From contig JAIVFH010000453.1 of assembly GCA_025765595.1 (NCBI GenBank), forward strand, positions 1 through 19,291: DNA of 19,291 bases. Reading direction: 5' to 3'. This document shows positions 18,847 to 19,291 of this stretch, piece by piece. This DNA comes from Obelidium mucronatum (Eukaryota; Chytridiomycota; Chytridiomycetes; Chytridiales; Chytriomycetaceae). How positions within the stretch are numbered: position 1 is the stretch's first letter; each line of letters begins with the position of its first letter. Below the pieces are notes generated by a model. It saw only the letters and a list, made by a program, of their open reading frames with translations. It ran no database searches and was not told the origin of the DNA. A program made the translations under genes and the position numbers.

Positions 18847-19291
18847 TGCTTGAAATTCAATTCATGACAGACGGAACAACGGCATCAATAGCGCCTAATA
18901 TCGTGCGGCCGCTTTATTCGATTGGGAGAGCGGACGTTAAGAAATGGTCTGTTTTTCGGAATGAACGGCTATAACCCAATGGCCCAGTCAGCTCGTATTT
19001 GACAGCCTCCAACAGTGCCTGGACGTTTGGCACCAATGCTTTGGTGGACAGCTCCAACCCTGATTGCATGGACAGAGCAATTGTAGAATCAGGAATTGAA
19101 ACAATGTACGCCATTCTCTTTCAAAGCCTGCCATACAACGAACATATACGGCGGAAGGAACTCAATGCCCAAGAAAAAATACAATCAGAACCTCGCAAAG
19201 TGAAGTTTACATGGAATTCAATGGGTATGCTGTGACAGCGTTTTCGCTCACGATTCAGTTGATTGTTTCAATCGTTTCAACGTTCTCGTTT
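18843..19291 (+). pseudogene. Apparent frame-shifted continuation of the membrane protein gene
   Basis: From ATG 18843 a second frame reads on in protein-like fashion (TTASIAPNIVRPLYSIGRAD) to a TAA at 18972-18974. The same frame is open again after that stop (NSAWTFGTNALVDSSNPDC, then ETMYAILFQSLPYNEH) to a TGA at 19233-19235. A third frame near the end reads EFNGYAVTAFSLTIQLIVSI, a likely membrane segment running off the window. I found no intron pair with good splice sites that reconciles the three frames. Either the gene is decaying, or the assembly has small errors here, or introns are unusual. The type label is provisional. Confidence 0.4.

Noticed and set aside
18914..19114. Minus-strand ORF near the window end
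   Set aside because: Antisense to the more protein-like plus-strand frame that continues from the membrane protein gene.

Overview
The window looks like nuclear DNA of a compact fungal genome. Genes are separated by about 60-300 bp. Spliceosomal introns are short (about 50-92 bp) with GT...AG ends and CTAAC-like branch sites, and AATAAA signals sit a few bases after, or even overlap, stop codons. The gene families (fungal CFEM-like secreted cysteine proteins, fungal-type CAMK-like kinases with a KA1-type tail, a fungal Copia element) fit an early-diverging zoosporic fungus such as a chytrid. That placement is inference from style and gene content; no marker gene proves it.

Layout, left to right. 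(1) 1-567, plus strand: the spliced 3' end of an unrecognised gene. (2) 843-1361, minus strand: an intronless, very GC-rich Nudix hydrolase of the diphosphoinositol-polyphosphate phosphohydrolase type. (3) 1489-3964 and 10493-11892, minus strand: five head-to-tail paralogues of a small secreted six-cysteine (CFEM-like) protein. Every domain carries a phase-0 intron directly after its third cysteine, and one gene contains two domains. (4) 4125-10414: a complete Ty1/Copia LTR retrotransposon inserted inside that array, with identical 523-bp LTRs, a 5-bp target duplication (TACTT) and one intact 1714-codon Gag-Pol frame. Its Gag carries an RRM-like fold in place of the usual CCHC knuckle. (5) 12197-17177, plus strand: two tandem paralogous Ser/Thr kinases of the CAMK-like group, each with a C-terminal KA1-type region, sharing seven introns plus a tail intron and differing by two. 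(6) 17240 to the window end, plus strand: a multi-pass membrane protein of unknown function whose coding sequence appears to continue past its stop in other frames.

Functional links are limited. The six-cysteine genes look like a locally amplified cell-surface or secreted family that is still duplicating. The retrotransposon is a recent arrival that separates one array gene from its apparent native poly(A) signal. The kinase pair is an independent tandem duplication. Nothing suggests these blocks form one pathway. All exon boundaries were assigned by eye from splice consensus, reading frame and paralogue comparison.
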